Counted from the stretch's first letter, positions 47,859 to 57,111 are shown. The stretch: 64,000 nucleotides of DNA from DASTFY01 sp963829955 (GCA_963829955.1 CAWHKS010000004.1:290676-354675); one strand, 5' to 3'. The notes: a model not told the origin generated them from the sequence alone. Numbers and translations: made by a program.

Positions 47859-50800
47859 ATGACCACCATCACCGCATGCGGCGAGCAGTCCTCGGTCCGA
47901 GTCGTCCTGCGTCACGCCGGGGCCGAGCGGGAGGTCGAGCTCAGGCTCCACCATCCGGCGGCGACCGCGGCCGACCTGGCCGGCGCGCTGCCGCGGGGAG
48001 ACGTGCCCCGGATCGGCCTTGACACCCCCGGACCGGACATCGTCCGCATCGACGGCCGTCCGTTGCCGCCCGGCCTCCCCCTGCGAGCCGGGGGTCTCAG
48101 GCGGGGATCGACGGTCGAGCTCGGCTGCAGCCTCGCGGTGTCGCCGCCGGCCGGTCCACCGGGCACCGGCCTCGTGTTGCGCACCGTGGCCGGCCCGGAC
48201 GTCGGCCGGGAGTTGCCCTTGGTCGCCGGCGCACAGGTCGTGGGGCGGGGCCGCGACGCCGATCTGCGCATCGAGGATCCCTCGCTGGCCCGGTATCAGG
48301 CCGTGATCGAGGTCGGTGCCGACGACCGGGTGGAGCTGACAGACCTCGGGGCACCGCGTGCCAGCCGGATCGGCGGGTCGGTGAGAGAGGACGCCGGCGC
48401 GCTCGCCCTCGGTGACGAGTTGGTGCTCGGCGCGACCGCGGCGATCGTCGCCCGCCAGGACGGCGGGGAGGCCTCGCAGGTCGCTCACGGCGGTGGGCCG
48501 TCGAACAGTGAGCCCCCGGCGGCGGGTCCGCACTGGACGGTCCCGCTGCACCGGCCCCCGCCCGCACCGGCACCGCCACTCCCGACTCCGGTGCAACCGC
48601 CGGCGGCGGCATCGGTGGGGGATCTCCCGGCCTCCGCCGGGCTGGCGGCCGTCGCCATCACGCTCGTCGCCGGGGTCGCCGTCGCCCTGGTGACCCGACG
48701 GCCGGCCTTCCTCCTCCTGATCGCAGTCGGTGCCGCCGGCAGCCTGGGCGCCGCGCTCTGGTACCGAGGGAAGCGCCACGCTCGCCGTCGTGCCGGTCGC
48801 CGTCACGCCGATGCCGAGCTCGAGCGGTTCGCCCGCGAGCTCGCCGCCCACCAGGCCGAGCGAGCCGATCGGGAGCGCTCACTCGCTTTCGAGCTCGGCG
48901 ATGCCGTCCGGGCGGTGTGCTCGCGCCGTCGCGACCTGTGGGCCCGCCGGCGGGATGATCCGGCCGCCTACCTCGCCGTCGTGGGCCGGGGCGACCAAGT
49001 CGTCCCGCCCGTGCTCGCCGGCGCGGCGAAGCCGCAGGGCCCGATGGGCGAGGCGTGGGCCATCGTCGAGGCGGCCAGCATCCTCCCCGACATGCCCGTC
49101 ACCGTCGATCTCGGCCCGGGCGAGATGGTGGGCATCGTCGGGCCCGTGGCGCCGGCGCGGGCGCTCTTGCGCAGCCTCGTGCTGCAGCTCGCCGCCGCTC
49201 ATGGCCCCGCCGACCTCCTGGTGGCCGGGCTGGCCGGACCGGCCGGGCCAGCGGGCGAAGCGGCCGGTGCGGGTGAGGGGCCGTGGTTGGCATGGCTTCC
49301 CCACGCCGAGGATCCGGGTGGAGGCGAGCGCCTGGTGGCCGCCGGTGCAGAGGTCGACGGGGTGCTCGCCGGACTCGACCGATCGGCCGACCCGCCCACC
49401 TGTCCGCACCTGCTCCTGGTGATCGAGGATCCGTCGTTGCTCGCCGCCCGCAACACGCCCGCCCGCCGCCTGCTGGCTCGGGACCCGTCGGCCGCCGCGC
49501 TCGTCGTGGCCGATGACGTGGCGGCGCTGCCGAGCACGTGCCGGACCGTGGTGCAGTGCCGCGCCGACGGCTCCGCCAGCATCCAGCGTCCCGACCACGA
49601 CGGCCTGGCCGAGCACGTGCGACCGGCCGGCGCGTCACTGACAACGGCGAGACGCGTGGCCCGCGCGCTCGCCGGTCTTCACGACCCCGAACGGCCAGGA
49701 GGAGGGCAGGCTCTCCCGCCCACCGTCGCGCTGACCGACCTGCTCATCGGTCCGCTCGACGACGCGGACGAGATCCGAACCCACTGGCGCGCCGCGGGCG
49801 ACGATCCTGCGCTCCGCACTCGGCTGGCGCTCGCCGCCGACGGTCCGGTGGAGATCGATCTCGTCCGCGACGGACCGCACATGCTCGTCGCCGGCACGAC
49901 CGGATCGGGCAAGAGCGAGCTCCTCCGCGCATTGATCGTCGGTCTGGCCGCCGGCGCGGGACCGGAGCACCTTGCGTTCCTGCTCGTCGACTACAAGGGG
50001 GGCGCGGCCTTCGACGCCTGCGCGCGCCTCCCGCACGTCGTCGGCACCGCCACGGATCTCGACGACCGGCTGGCCGAGCGCGCGCTGCGCAGCCTGCGCG
50101 CAGAGCTGCTCCGTCGCGAGGCGTTGCTGCGCGAGGCCGGCGCGCCGGACCTGAGGTCGTACCGGAGGGTGCCCGGACGGCCACCGATCCCCCGGCTGGT
50201 GGTCGTGGTGGACGAGTTCGCCACCCTCGCCTCCGACCTCCCGGGCTTCATCCCGTCGCTGGTCGCGGTGGCGCAGCGGGGTCGCAGCCTCGGCGTGCAC
50301 CTGATCCTGGCCACCCAGCGGCCGGCCGGCGCAGTCAGCGATGACATCCGCGCCAACACCAACATCCGCATCGCTCTGCGTGTGCAGGACCCGGCCGACT
50401 CGGTGGATGTGGTCGGCGAGGCGACCGCGGCCGCCATCCCGCGTCACCGTCCGGGCCGGGCGGTCATCCGCTTCGGGCCCGCCGAGCTCGTCCCCGTGCA
50501 GGTCGCCTCGGTGTCGCTGCCGAGGGCGGAGGCGCCCGGCGTGGCGGTGACCGTCGACGATCCGGACGGGCCGGTGACGGCGGGACCTCCGGCTCTCGAC
50601 GGGCTCGTCACCGCGCTCACTGCCGCGGCCCGGACGTCCGTCCTCCCGCCGCGGCCCTGGCTTCCGCCCCTCCCCGCCGATCTCGCGCTCGACGATCTCC
50701 CGCCGGGATCGTCGGGTGTGGTCGACGATCCCGACCATCAGACCCAGGGTCCGTGGTCGTGGGACCGCCGGAAGGGCCACGCGCTGTGCATCGGTGCCGT

Positions 50801-52127
50801 CGGCAGCGGCACGACGACCGCGCTGACCGCGCTTGCCGTGGCGGCCGCCGCCGCGACGCCTCCAGCGGTCCTGCACATCTACGTCGTCGCCGCCGATCCC
50901 ACGCTGCGTGCCCTGGACGCGCTCCCGCACACCGGCAGCGTCATCAACCCGGGCGAGGACGAGCGCCTGGCCCGACTCCTCCGCCACCTCGGCCGGCGGC
51001 TCTCGCGCGCGGGGAGCGACCGCGCCGGCCCGGCGGTGCTGCTCGTGGTCGACCGGCTGGCCGGGTGGCGGCTGGACGTCGCCGCCCGCCTGGGACCCGA
51101 GCTCGCGGACCTCCTGGACCGCATCCTCGTCGAAGGCCCGGCGTGCGGCATCGTCGTCGCCGGCGGGCTCGATCGGCCCGGAGCCCTGCCGCTGGCCGTG
51201 TCCGGAGCGGTGGGCGAGCGGCTCGTCTTCCGCCTGGCTGACGCCGCCGAGGCGGTCGCCGCAGGGCTCCGGCCGGCCTCCGTGACCGGCCTCCTCCCCG
51301 GTCGGGCCTGCCTGGCCGGTGACGGTCGCGAGCTGCAGGTGGCGCGCCCCGCGGACCCGATCGGCACCGTCGCCGCAGTGGCGAGGCAGTGGGGGTTGAT
51401 CGACCTGGCCGTCCGGCCGCCGGCCGTGCGCTGCCTCCCGGAGCGTGTCGCCGAAGACGAGCTGCCGGCGCCGTCGTCGGGTGGGCCGGCGCGCGAGGCC
51501 GGCACCGATCGGCGGCCCTGGGTGCTGCCGGTCGGGTTGGACGGCGAGACGCTCGGTCCCGCCCACCTGGAGCTGCATCGCGGCGATGACCTACTGGTCG
51601 CCGGCCCGGCGCGCTCGGGTCGCTCCAGCACCCTGGCCCTGATCGGACAGGTGGTCCGGCGCGCCGACCCCTCGGCGGCCATCGTCGCGCTCGCGCCGCG
51701 AGCAGCCGGCTCCCACGTGCTCCAGCCCTTCGCGCCATGCTCGACGGTGACGGAGCTGGCGGCAGCCGTGGCCGTGGTCCCGGCTGAACGCCCGCTCGTC
51801 GTGCTCGTGGACGACGCCGAGCTGGTGGACGACCCCGACGGCGCCCTCGCGAGCCTGCTGACCGGTGAGGCCAACGTGGTCGCCGCCGGCCGGGTCGATG
51901 CCCTGCGGTCGGCATACGGGCATTGGACGCAGGAGCTCCGCCGTCGCCGGCGTGGCCTCCTCCTTCAACCCGCTTCCGACCTCGACGGGGACCTGTTCGG
52001 TCTCTCGCTGCCCCGCTGGCCACTGGCGCCGTCCGCCAGCGGACGTGGCTACCTGGTGGCCGACGGGAGCAGCACCTTGTTGCAGATGGCCCTTCCGGCC
52101 TCTCATCAACGGGACAAGGCCGAGTAG
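47859..52127 (+). CDS. FHA domain-containing FtsK/SpoIIIE-type ATPase (EssC-like)
   Basis: A 1422-residue membrane ATPase of the type that drives type VII secretion. Residues about 1-95 look like a first small beta domain, about 105-190 are an FHA domain (VVGRGRDADLRIEDPSLARY), two membrane helices lie at about 262-300, and three FtsK-like domains follow. Domain 1 has an intact Walker A (AGTTGSGKSELLR, near 679) and Walker B (LVVVVDEFATLAS, near 780) with IPRLV and ATQRPAG. Domain 2 (GAVGSGTTTA, near 979) and domain 3 (GPARSGRSST, near 1249) have lost the Walker lysine. A possible -10 TACACC at 47844-47849 is 10 bases before the ATG. No WXG100 or EccB/D/E gene is in the window. Confidence 0.88.
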   Translation: MTTITACGEQSSVRVVLRHAGAEREVELRLHHPAATAADLAGALPRGDVPRIGLDTPGPDIVRIDGRPLPPGLPLRAGGLRRGSTVELGCSLAVSPPAGPPGTGLVLRTVAGPDVGRELPLVAGAQVVGRGRDADLRIEDPSLARYQAVIEVGADDRVELTDLGAPRASRIGGSVREDAGALALGDELVLGATAAIVARQDGGEASQVAHGGGPSNSEPPAAGPHWTVPLHRPPPAPAPPLPTPVQPPAAASVGDLPASAGLAAVAITLVAGVAVALVTRRPAFLLLIAVGAAGSLGAALWYRGKRHARRRAGRRHADAELERFARELAAHQAERADRERSLAFELGDAVRAVCSRRRDLWARRRDDPAAYLAVVGRGDQVVPPVLAGAAKPQGPMGEAWAIVEAASILPDMPVTVDLGPGEMVGIVGPVAPARALLRSLVLQLAAAHGPADLLVAGLAGPAGPAGEAAGAGEGPWLAWLPHAEDPGGGERLVAAGAEVDGVLAGLDRSADPPTCPHLLLVIEDPSLLAARNTPARRLLARDPSAAALVVADDVAALPSTCRTVVQCRADGSASIQRPDHDGLAEHVRPAGASLTTARRVARALAGLHDPERPGGGQALPPTVALTDLLIGPLDDADEIRTHWRAAGDDPALRTRLALAADGPVEIDLVRDGPHMLVAGTTGSGKSELLRALIVGLAAGAGPEHLAFLLVDYKGGAAFDACARLPHVVGTATDLDDRLAERALRSLRAELLRREALLREAGAPDLRSYRRVPGRPPIPRLVVVVDEFATLASDLPGFIPSLVAVAQRGRSLGVHLILATQRPAGAVSDDIRANTNIRIALRVQDPADSVDVVGEATAAAIPRHRPGRAVIRFGPAELVPVQVASVSLPRAEAPGVAVTVDDPDGPVTAGPPALDGLVTALTAAARTSVLPPRPWLPPLPADLALDDLPPGSSGVVDDPDHQTQGPWSWDRRKGHALCIGAVGSGTTTALTALAVAAAAATPPAVLHIYVVAADPTLRALDALPHTGSVINPGEDERLARLLRHLGRRLSRAGSDRAGPAVLLVVDRLAGWRLDVAARLGPELADLLDRILVEGPACGIVVAGGLDRPGALPLAVSGAVGERLVFRLADAAEAVAAGLRPASVTGLLPGRACLAGDGRELQVARPADPIGTVAAVARQWGLIDLAVRPPAVRCLPERVAEDELPAPSSGGPAREAGTDRRPWVLPVGLDGETLGPAHLELHRGDDLLVAGPARSGRSSTLALIGQVVRRADPSAAIVALAPRAAGSHVLQPFAPCSTVTELAAAVAVVPAERPLVVLVDDAELVDDPDGALASLLTGEANVVAAGRVDALRSAYGHWTQELRRRRRGLLLQPASDLDGDLFGLSLPRWPLAPSASGRGYLVADGSSTLLQMALPASHQRDKAE

Positions 52128-52213
52128 CCTGCCGCCGGTGGCGAACACTGACGGCACGACGATGGGGCGCGCTCGGCCGGATCAGGCTACGAGTCGCTGA
52201 CCGGAGGTTGTCT

Positions 52214-52723
52214 GTGAAGGGCGCGGTCCGCGTCTGCTTCGTGTGCCTGGGCAACATCTGTCGCTCACCCGCCGCGGAGGCCGTGCTGCGCCGGCTCGTC
52301 GACGAGGCGGGGCTGACCGGGGTGGTCCAGGTCGACAGCGCCGGCACCTCGCGGTACCACCTCGGCGACCGCCCGGACTCGCGGACGCTGGCCGAGGCGG
52401 CGCGCCGCGGCATCCCGATCGAGCACCGGGCCCGCCGGTTCACGCGCCACGAGCTGTCCGAGTGGGACCTCGTCATCGCCATGGACGCGCAGAACCTGCG
52501 TGACCTGCGGGCATTGGTGTCCGATGACGACGGTCTCGACCGAGTCCACCTGCTGCGGGAGTTCGACCCGTCGGCCAGCGCGGCGCTCGGGACCTCCGCC
52601 GGCCTCGACGTCCCGGACCCGTACTACGGCGAGGACGACGGGTTCAGCGACATGTACGACCTGATCGAGCCGGCGTGCCGCGGGCTGCTCGAGCACCTCC
52701 AGACGCTGGTCGTGCACCAGTGA
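52214..52723 (+). CDS. low-molecular-weight protein-tyrosine phosphatase
   Basis: A 169-residue phosphatase. The P-loop CLGNICRSPAAEAVLR has nucleophile Cys 11 and Arg 17 (C-x5-R-S), and the general acid lies in the VPDPYYGEDDGF loop. GGAGG precedes the GTG at 52214. Its stop overlaps the GTG of the following kinase gene by four bases. LMW-PTPs paired with fructosamine-kinase-type enzymes have been reported to remove phosphosugar adducts from proteins, so this one may be a repair enzyme rather than a signalling phosphatase. Confidence 0.9.
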   Translation: MKGAVRVCFVCLGNICRSPAAEAVLRRLVDEAGLTGVVQVDSAGTSRYHLGDRPDSRTLAEAARRGIPIEHRARRFTRHELSEWDLVIAMDAQNLRDLRALVSDDDGLDRVHLLREFDPSASAALGTSAGLDVPDPYYGEDDGFSDMYDLIEPACRGLLEHLQTLVVHQ

Positions 52724-53583
52724 GCGTGGCGACGTCCGTGGCCCGGGCGCTCGGGGTTGCCGTCGGTGCCTCACACCCCATCGGCGGTGGCGACGTGGGC
52801 GAAGGGTGGCGGCTCGAGCTGGCCGACGGGCGCACCGTCTACGCCAAGACCCGGGCGGGAGCTCCGGACGGGCTCTTCACAGCAGAGGCTGCCGGGCTGT
52901 CCTGGCTGGCAGCCGCTTCAGCGTTGCCCGTTCCGGCCGTGCTCGCCGTGGCCGAGGGCTCGGACGACGACCCCCCTGTCCTGGTGCTGCCCTGGATCCA
53001 GCCCCACCGCCACGGGCACCGCGACGAGGACGCGCTCGGTCGTGGCCTGGCCACGCTGCACCGGGCCGGCGCGCCGTCCTACGGCTTCAACGGGCCGGGC
53101 TTCATCGGTCCCCTGCCGCTGGACAACCGCAACGCGGTCACGTGGGCGGAGTTCTGGTGGGTGCGGCGGATCGAGCCGTTCCTCCGCCTGGCGGTGGATG
53201 CCGGTGCCCTGGACGCCGATGGAGCTGCCGAGATCGCCGACCTGGAGGATGAGGTCACCGAGCTGCTGGGACCGGCCGAGCCCATCGCCCGCCTCCACGG
53301 CGACTTGTGGACCGGCAACATCCTGTGGTCGGAGGACGGCCGGCCGTGGCTGATCGATCCGTCTGCGTACGGCGGGCGGCGCGAGGTCGACCTGGCCATG
53401 CTGGCGCTGTTCGGTGGCGTGAGCGAGCGGGCGTTCGCCGCCTATGCCGAGACCTGGCCGCTGGCCGAGGGCCACGAGGACCGTGTCGCGCTCTATCAGC
53501 TGTACCCGCTCCTGGTGCACACCGTCCTGTTCGACGGCACGTACGCCGAGCGGGCAGTGGCGGCGGCGCGGTACTACAAGTAG
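52720..53583 (+). CDS. fructosamine kinase family protein
   Basis: A 287-residue kinase of the fructosamine/ribulosamine 3-kinase family, which phosphorylates sugars bound to protein amines so that they come off spontaneously. The catalytic segment is ARLHGDLWTGNILWSEDGRP, with WLIDPSAYGGRREVDLAMLA providing the metal-binding DPA-like motif; the nucleotide lysine is in TVYAKTRAG. It starts with GTG inside the end of the phosphatase gene, so both are translated together, which supports a joint protein-deglycation function. Confidence 0.9.
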   Translation: MSVATSVARALGVAVGASHPIGGGDVGEGWRLELADGRTVYAKTRAGAPDGLFTAEAAGLSWLAAASALPVPAVLAVAEGSDDDPPVLVLPWIQPHRHGHRDEDALGRGLATLHRAGAPSYGFNGPGFIGPLPLDNRNAVTWAEFWWVRRIEPFLRLAVDAGALDADGAAEIADLEDEVTELLGPAEPIARLHGDLWTGNILWSEDGRPWLIDPSAYGGRREVDLAMLALFGGVSERAFAAYAETWPLAEGHEDRVALYQLYPLLVHTVLFDGTYAERAVAAARYYK

Positions 53584-53588
53584 GTCTC

Positions 53589-55583
53589 GTGACCTCGCCG
53601 CCCACCGAGGTCGCCGCTTCCGCGGCCCCTCCATCTTCGGGTGTCGCCGCTCCCGCGGCCCCTCCATCTTCGGGTGTCGCCGCTCCCGCGGCGACCGGGG
53701 TCTCCGAGCTGCTCCGCCCGCTGACCCTCGGCCGGCGTACCGCGGCCAACCGCGTCCTGTTCGGCCCCCACGTCACCAACCTCGGCGACGACGACCGCGG
53801 CTTCACGGAACGGCACCTCGCCTACTACCGGCGCCGGGCGGCAGGGGGTTGCGGGACGGTGGTCCTGGAGGAGGCCAGCGTCCACCCGTCGGACTGGCCC
53901 TACGAGCGCTGTCCGCTGGCCGAGCGCAGCGCCGACGGCTGGGCCCGGATCGGTGACGCGCTCCACGCCGAGGGCACGCTCGCGCTCGCCGCGCTCGGCC
54001 ACAGCGGCGGGCAGGGCTCGTCGGCCTACTCCCAACGCGAGCTGTGGGCGCCCTCGCGTGTGCCGGAGGTCAACAGCCGCGAGGTCCCGAAGTGGATGGA
54101 GCCCGAGGACATCGCGGCCGTCGTCGACGGCTTCGCCTCGGGGGCCGCACTGGCCGTGTCGTGCGGGCTCGACGGCGTGGAGATCAACGCCGGTCAGCAC
54201 AGCCTGCTCCGGCAGTTCCTGTCGGGGCTCACCAATCAACGCGCCGACGAATGGGGGTCCGACCGCTCGTTGCTGGCCCGGACCGTGCTGGCGGCCGTCC
54301 GTGAGGCGGTCGGCGAACGGGCGGTGGTCGGCCTGCGGCTCTCGTGCGACGAGCTGGCGCCCTGGGCCGGCATCACCCCGGAGCAGGCGCCGGCGCTGGC
54401 GGCGTCGCTGACCGACGGTGTCGACTACCTGGTGGTGGTGCGGGGCGCCATCTTCTCCGCGGAGAAGACCCGCCCGGACCACCACGAGCCCGAGGCCTTC
54501 AACCTGGACCTGTGCCAGGAGGTGCGGGCCGCGGTGCCGGAACGGGTCGCGGTCGTGCTGCAGGGTTCGGTGGTCGATCCCGTCCAGGCGGTGGGGGCCG
54601 TGGCCAGCGGGGTGTGCGACGCCGTCGAGATGACGCGGGCCCAGGTCGCCGACCCCGATCTGGTGGCCAAGGTCGCGAGTGGCGCGCCAGAGCGGGTTCG
54701 CCCGTGCCTGCGCTGCAACCAGACCTGCCAGGTGCGCGACGTCCGCAACCCCATCGTGACCTGCGTCGGGGAGCCCAGCAGCGGGCACGAGACCGAAGAC
54801 CCGGACTGGACCTCGCCGACCCGAGCCCGCGACGTGCTCGTGGTGGGAGCCGGGCCGGCCGGCCTGGAGGCGGCGCGGGTGGCGGCGCGGCGCGGGCACC
54901 GCGTGCGGGTCGTCGAGCGCAGCGGGCGCGTCGGTGGCATGGCGGCCGTGTCCGGGCCGGGCGCCCCGCTGGTGACGTGGCTGGTTGGCGAGCTCGAGCA
55001 GCTCGGTGTGCCGGTGGCGCTCGGGGTCGACGACTGGACGGCCCAACCAGGCGAGGTCGTGCTGCAGTGCACCGGCAGCCGCCGAGGCGAGCCGCCCTAC
55101 GACATCGTTGACGATGCAACGGTCTTGGATGTGGCCGAGGTGCGGGCCGGCGTCGCCGAGCTCCCTGCCGTAGGGCGGGTCGTGCTCCTCGATCCGATCG
55201 GCGGTCCGATCGCGGTCGCGCTGGCCGAGGAGCTCGGCGAACGGGCCACGCTCGTCACGCAGGACCTCATTGCCGGCAACGAGCTATCGCGCACCGGCGA
55301 CCTGGCACCAGCCAACGTGCGGCTCCAGCAGCGCGGTGTGCACATCGAGCGCCACGCGGTCGTGCGCCTGGTGCGACGAACGGGCGACTTCATCGAGGTG
55401 GACGTCGACGACCGGTTCACCGGCCGGCGGCGCACCCTCCCCTGCTCAGCAGTGGTCGACTGTGGTTTCCGCCTGCCCGACCAGCCGCTGCCCGGCGCGT
55501 TCGCCCGCGCCGGCGACTGCGTCGCCCCCCGCACGATCCACGAGGCGGTGCTGGAAGGGCGACGGGCGGCGTACGCCGTGTGA
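53589..55583 (+). CDS. mycofactocin system FadH/OYE family oxidoreductase
   Basis: A 664-residue two-domain flavoenzyme. The N-terminal OYE barrel has LRPLTLGRRTAANRVLFGPH, GHSGGQGSSAYSQRELWAPS and GVEINAGQHSLLRQFLSGLT, and the iron-sulfur cysteines are in RPCLRCNQTCQVRDVRNPIV with a further cysteine in VTCVGE. The C-terminal FAD/NAD domain has VLVVGAGPAGLEAARVAARR. The barrel wording is characteristic of the mycofactocin-associated OYE_2 family. The GTG at 53589 was chosen; the first 35 residues are a low-complexity AAPPSSGV repeat. No other mycofactocin gene is in the window. Confidence 0.83.
   Translation: MTSPPTEVAASAAPPSSGVAAPAAPPSSGVAAPAATGVSELLRPLTLGRRTAANRVLFGPHVTNLGDDDRGFTERHLAYYRRRAAGGCGTVVLEEASVHPSDWPYERCPLAERSADGWARIGDALHAEGTLALAALGHSGGQGSSAYSQRELWAPSRVPEVNSREVPKWMEPEDIAAVVDGFASGAALAVSCGLDGVEINAGQHSLLRQFLSGLTNQRADEWGSDRSLLARTVLAAVREAVGERAVVGLRLSCDELAPWAGITPEQAPALAASLTDGVDYLVVVRGAIFSAEKTRPDHHEPEAFNLDLCQEVRAAVPERVAVVLQGSVVDPVQAVGAVASGVCDAVEMTRAQVADPDLVAKVASGAPERVRPCLRCNQTCQVRDVRNPIVTCVGEPSSGHETEDPDWTSPTRARDVLVVGAGPAGLEAARVAARRGHRVRVVERSGRVGGMAAVSGPGAPLVTWLVGELEQLGVPVALGVDDWTAQPGEVVLQCTGSRRGEPPYDIVDDATVLDVAEVRAGVAELPAVGRVVLLDPIGGPIAVALAEELGERATLVTQDLIAGNELSRTGDLAPANVRLQQRGVHIERHAVVRLVRRTGDFIEVDVDDRFTGRRRTLPCSAVVDCGFRLPDQPLPGAFARAGDCVAPRTIHEAVLEGRRAAYAV
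53610..53691 (+). repeat. 33-bp tandem repeat, about 2.5 copies
   Basis: A 33-base unit beginning GTCGCCGCT and ending CATCTTCGGGT starts at 53610 and repeats at 53643, with a partial third copy from 53676. It encodes an AAPPSSGVAAPAAP-type low-complexity linker at the N terminus of the OYE protein and stays in frame (33 = 11 codons), so copy number could vary without breaking the gene. Confidence 0.8.
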
Positions 55584-55643
55584 CACCGGCCAGGGTTTGC
55601 GAGGACTACAACAGGGGCACACACGGTGACGGAGGATGACGCC

Positions 55644-56258
55644 ATGACCTACACGCTTCCTGACCTGCCCTACGACTACGACGCGCTCGAGCCGCACTAC
55701 TCGGCCAAGGTGTTGGAGCTGCATCACGACAAGCACCACAAGGCCTACGTCGACGGGGTCAATCAGACGATGGAGAAGCTGGAGGGCGTGCGGGCGTCGG
55801 GTGACTACTCGGCCATCGTCGGGCTGCAGAAGACCCTGGCCTTCAATCTCTCAGGCCACGTGCTGCACTCGATCTTCTGGACGAACCTCAGCCCCGATGG
55901 GGGCGAGAAGCCCACGGGCGAGCTGGCCGCGGCGATCGACGACAACTTCGGCTCGTTCGACCAGTTCAAGGACCACCTGAGCCAGGCGACCACGACGGTG
56001 CAGGGCTCGGGATGGGGTTCGCTGGCTTGGGACACGTTCGGCGAGAGGCTCTACATCGAGCAGATCTACGACCACCAGGGCAACGTGGGCCAGTCGGGCT
56101 CGCCGCTGCTGGTGCTGGACGCCTGGGAGCACGCCTACTACCTGCAGTACCTGAATGTCCGGGCCGACTACGTCAAGGCGATGTGGAACATCGTGAACTG
56201 GGACGACGTCGCCGCCCGTCTCGACCAGGCACGCGCCGCCTCCGATCCCAGCGCCTGA
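55644..56258 (+). CDS. superoxide dismutase, Fe/Mn type
   Basis: A 204-residue superoxide dismutase. The four metal ligands are His 27 (LELHHDKHHKAYV), His 75 (GHVLHSIFW), Asp 159 and His 163 (VLDAWEHAYYLQY). GSGWGSLAWD and YDHQGNVGQSG complete the family pattern. GGAGG lies eight bases before the ATG at 55644. There is no signal peptide, so it acts in the cytoplasm. Fe versus Mn preference cannot be read from these residues with confidence. Confidence 0.92.
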   Translation: MTYTLPDLPYDYDALEPHYSAKVLELHHDKHHKAYVDGVNQTMEKLEGVRASGDYSAIVGLQKTLAFNLSGHVLHSIFWTNLSPDGGEKPTGELAAAIDDNFGSFDQFKDHLSQATTTVQGSGWGSLAWDTFGERLYIEQIYDHQGNVGQSGSPLLVLDAWEHAYYLQYLNVRADYVKAMWNIVNWDDVAARLDQARAASDPSA

Positions 56259-56288
56259 CGCACGCGTCGCCCTCCGCCGGCCGCACGG

Positions 56289-56361
56289 AGCCGGGTGCGG
56301 GGGTCGAACCCGCGACCTACCGCTTACAAGGCGGTTGCTCTTCCAACTGAGCTAACCCGGC
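56289..56361 (-). tRNA. tRNA-Thr (anticodon TGT)
   Basis: A 73-base minus-strand cloverleaf: acceptor GCCGGGT/ACCCGGC, D stem GCTC/GAGC, anticodon stem ACCGC/GCGGT with loop CTTGTAA and anticodon TGT, T arm GCGGG-TTCGACC-CCCGC. The CCA end is not encoded. It lies between the superoxide dismutase and LytR_C genes. Confidence 0.95.
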
Positions 56362-56478
56362 CTGAGAACGACCCTACGGGCTGGTGGGGGTGCTTGTATC
56401 ACCCCTGGTCGTCGGGCAGGCTGTGCCGATGCCGTGGACCGAGCGGCATCCGACGGCGCAGCAGAGGACGGTGCAGCA

Positions 56479-57090
56479 GTGAACCAGCGGCGCTCCAGCT
56501 CCCAGCGGCCTCCGGCGCGCCCCGCCGGCACCTCCACCGCGATCACGATCGTGTTGGTCGTGGTGGCCGCGCTGCTCGGTCTGTTCATCCTCAACCAGAT
56601 CAGCGACGACTCCGACGGCGGCAGCGCCTCCGCCTCGACCGATGAGCCATCGGACTCGGCGCTCGACACGACGACCTCCTCCACCGTCCCGGTCGCGAAC
56701 ATGGCCGAGGCCAAGGTGATCGTGGCCAACGGTGCGGGGGTCAAGGGTCTGGCCGGCAGTGCCACCACGTCGCTGCAGGCGGCCTTCCCGACCGCCACCT
56801 TCCTGCCCGCCACCGACGCCAACGCCAAGTACCAGGCGAGTGCCGTGTACTACACCGAGGGGTTCGAGGCGCAGGCCGGCGAGATCGCCACCTCGCTCGG
56901 GTTGACGCCGAGCGGCCTGTTCCCGCCCGCGCTGCCGCTGGCGGATCCGACGAAAATCGCCGACGCCAACATCCTCGTCCTCCTCGGCGCGGACAAGGCA
57001 GCCGGTGTGACGGTCACGCCTCCGGTCGGCGCCGACGCCGTCACCGGGGAGACCTCCACGACCTCCGCGCCCACGACGACGACGGCCTGA
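56479..57090 (+). CDS. LytR C-terminal domain-containing membrane protein
   Basis: A 203-residue single-pass protein: a short basic N terminus, a membrane helix (STAITIVLVVVAALLGLFIL), an acidic/Ser linker and a LytR_C domain (AKVIVANGAGVKGLAGSATT, SLQAAFPTATFLPATDAN, AVYYTEGFEAQAGEIATSLG). It ends in a Thr-rich tail. LytR_C domains occur in cell-envelope proteins of actinobacteria, on the outer face. The GTG at 56479 starts MNQRRSSSQRPPARPAG; a GTG at 56434 is an alternative. Confidence 0.8.
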   Translation: MNQRRSSSQRPPARPAGTSTAITIVLVVVAALLGLFILNQISDDSDGGSASASTDEPSDSALDTTTSSTVPVANMAEAKVIVANGAGVKGLAGSATTSLQAAFPTATFLPATDANAKYQASAVYYTEGFEAQAGEIATSLGLTPSGLFPPALPLADPTKIADANILVLLGADKAAGVTVTPPVGADAVTGETSTTSAPTTTTA

Positions 57091-57111
57091 GCCCGCCCGA
57101 ACTGACGGCGA

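Noticed and set aside
47859..52127. Calling the FHA-FtsK protein a chromosome-segregation FtsK
   Set aside because: It has an FHA domain and three ATPase-like domains but no four-helix N-terminal membrane domain and no C-terminal gamma winged helix, so EssC/EccC-like is the better description.
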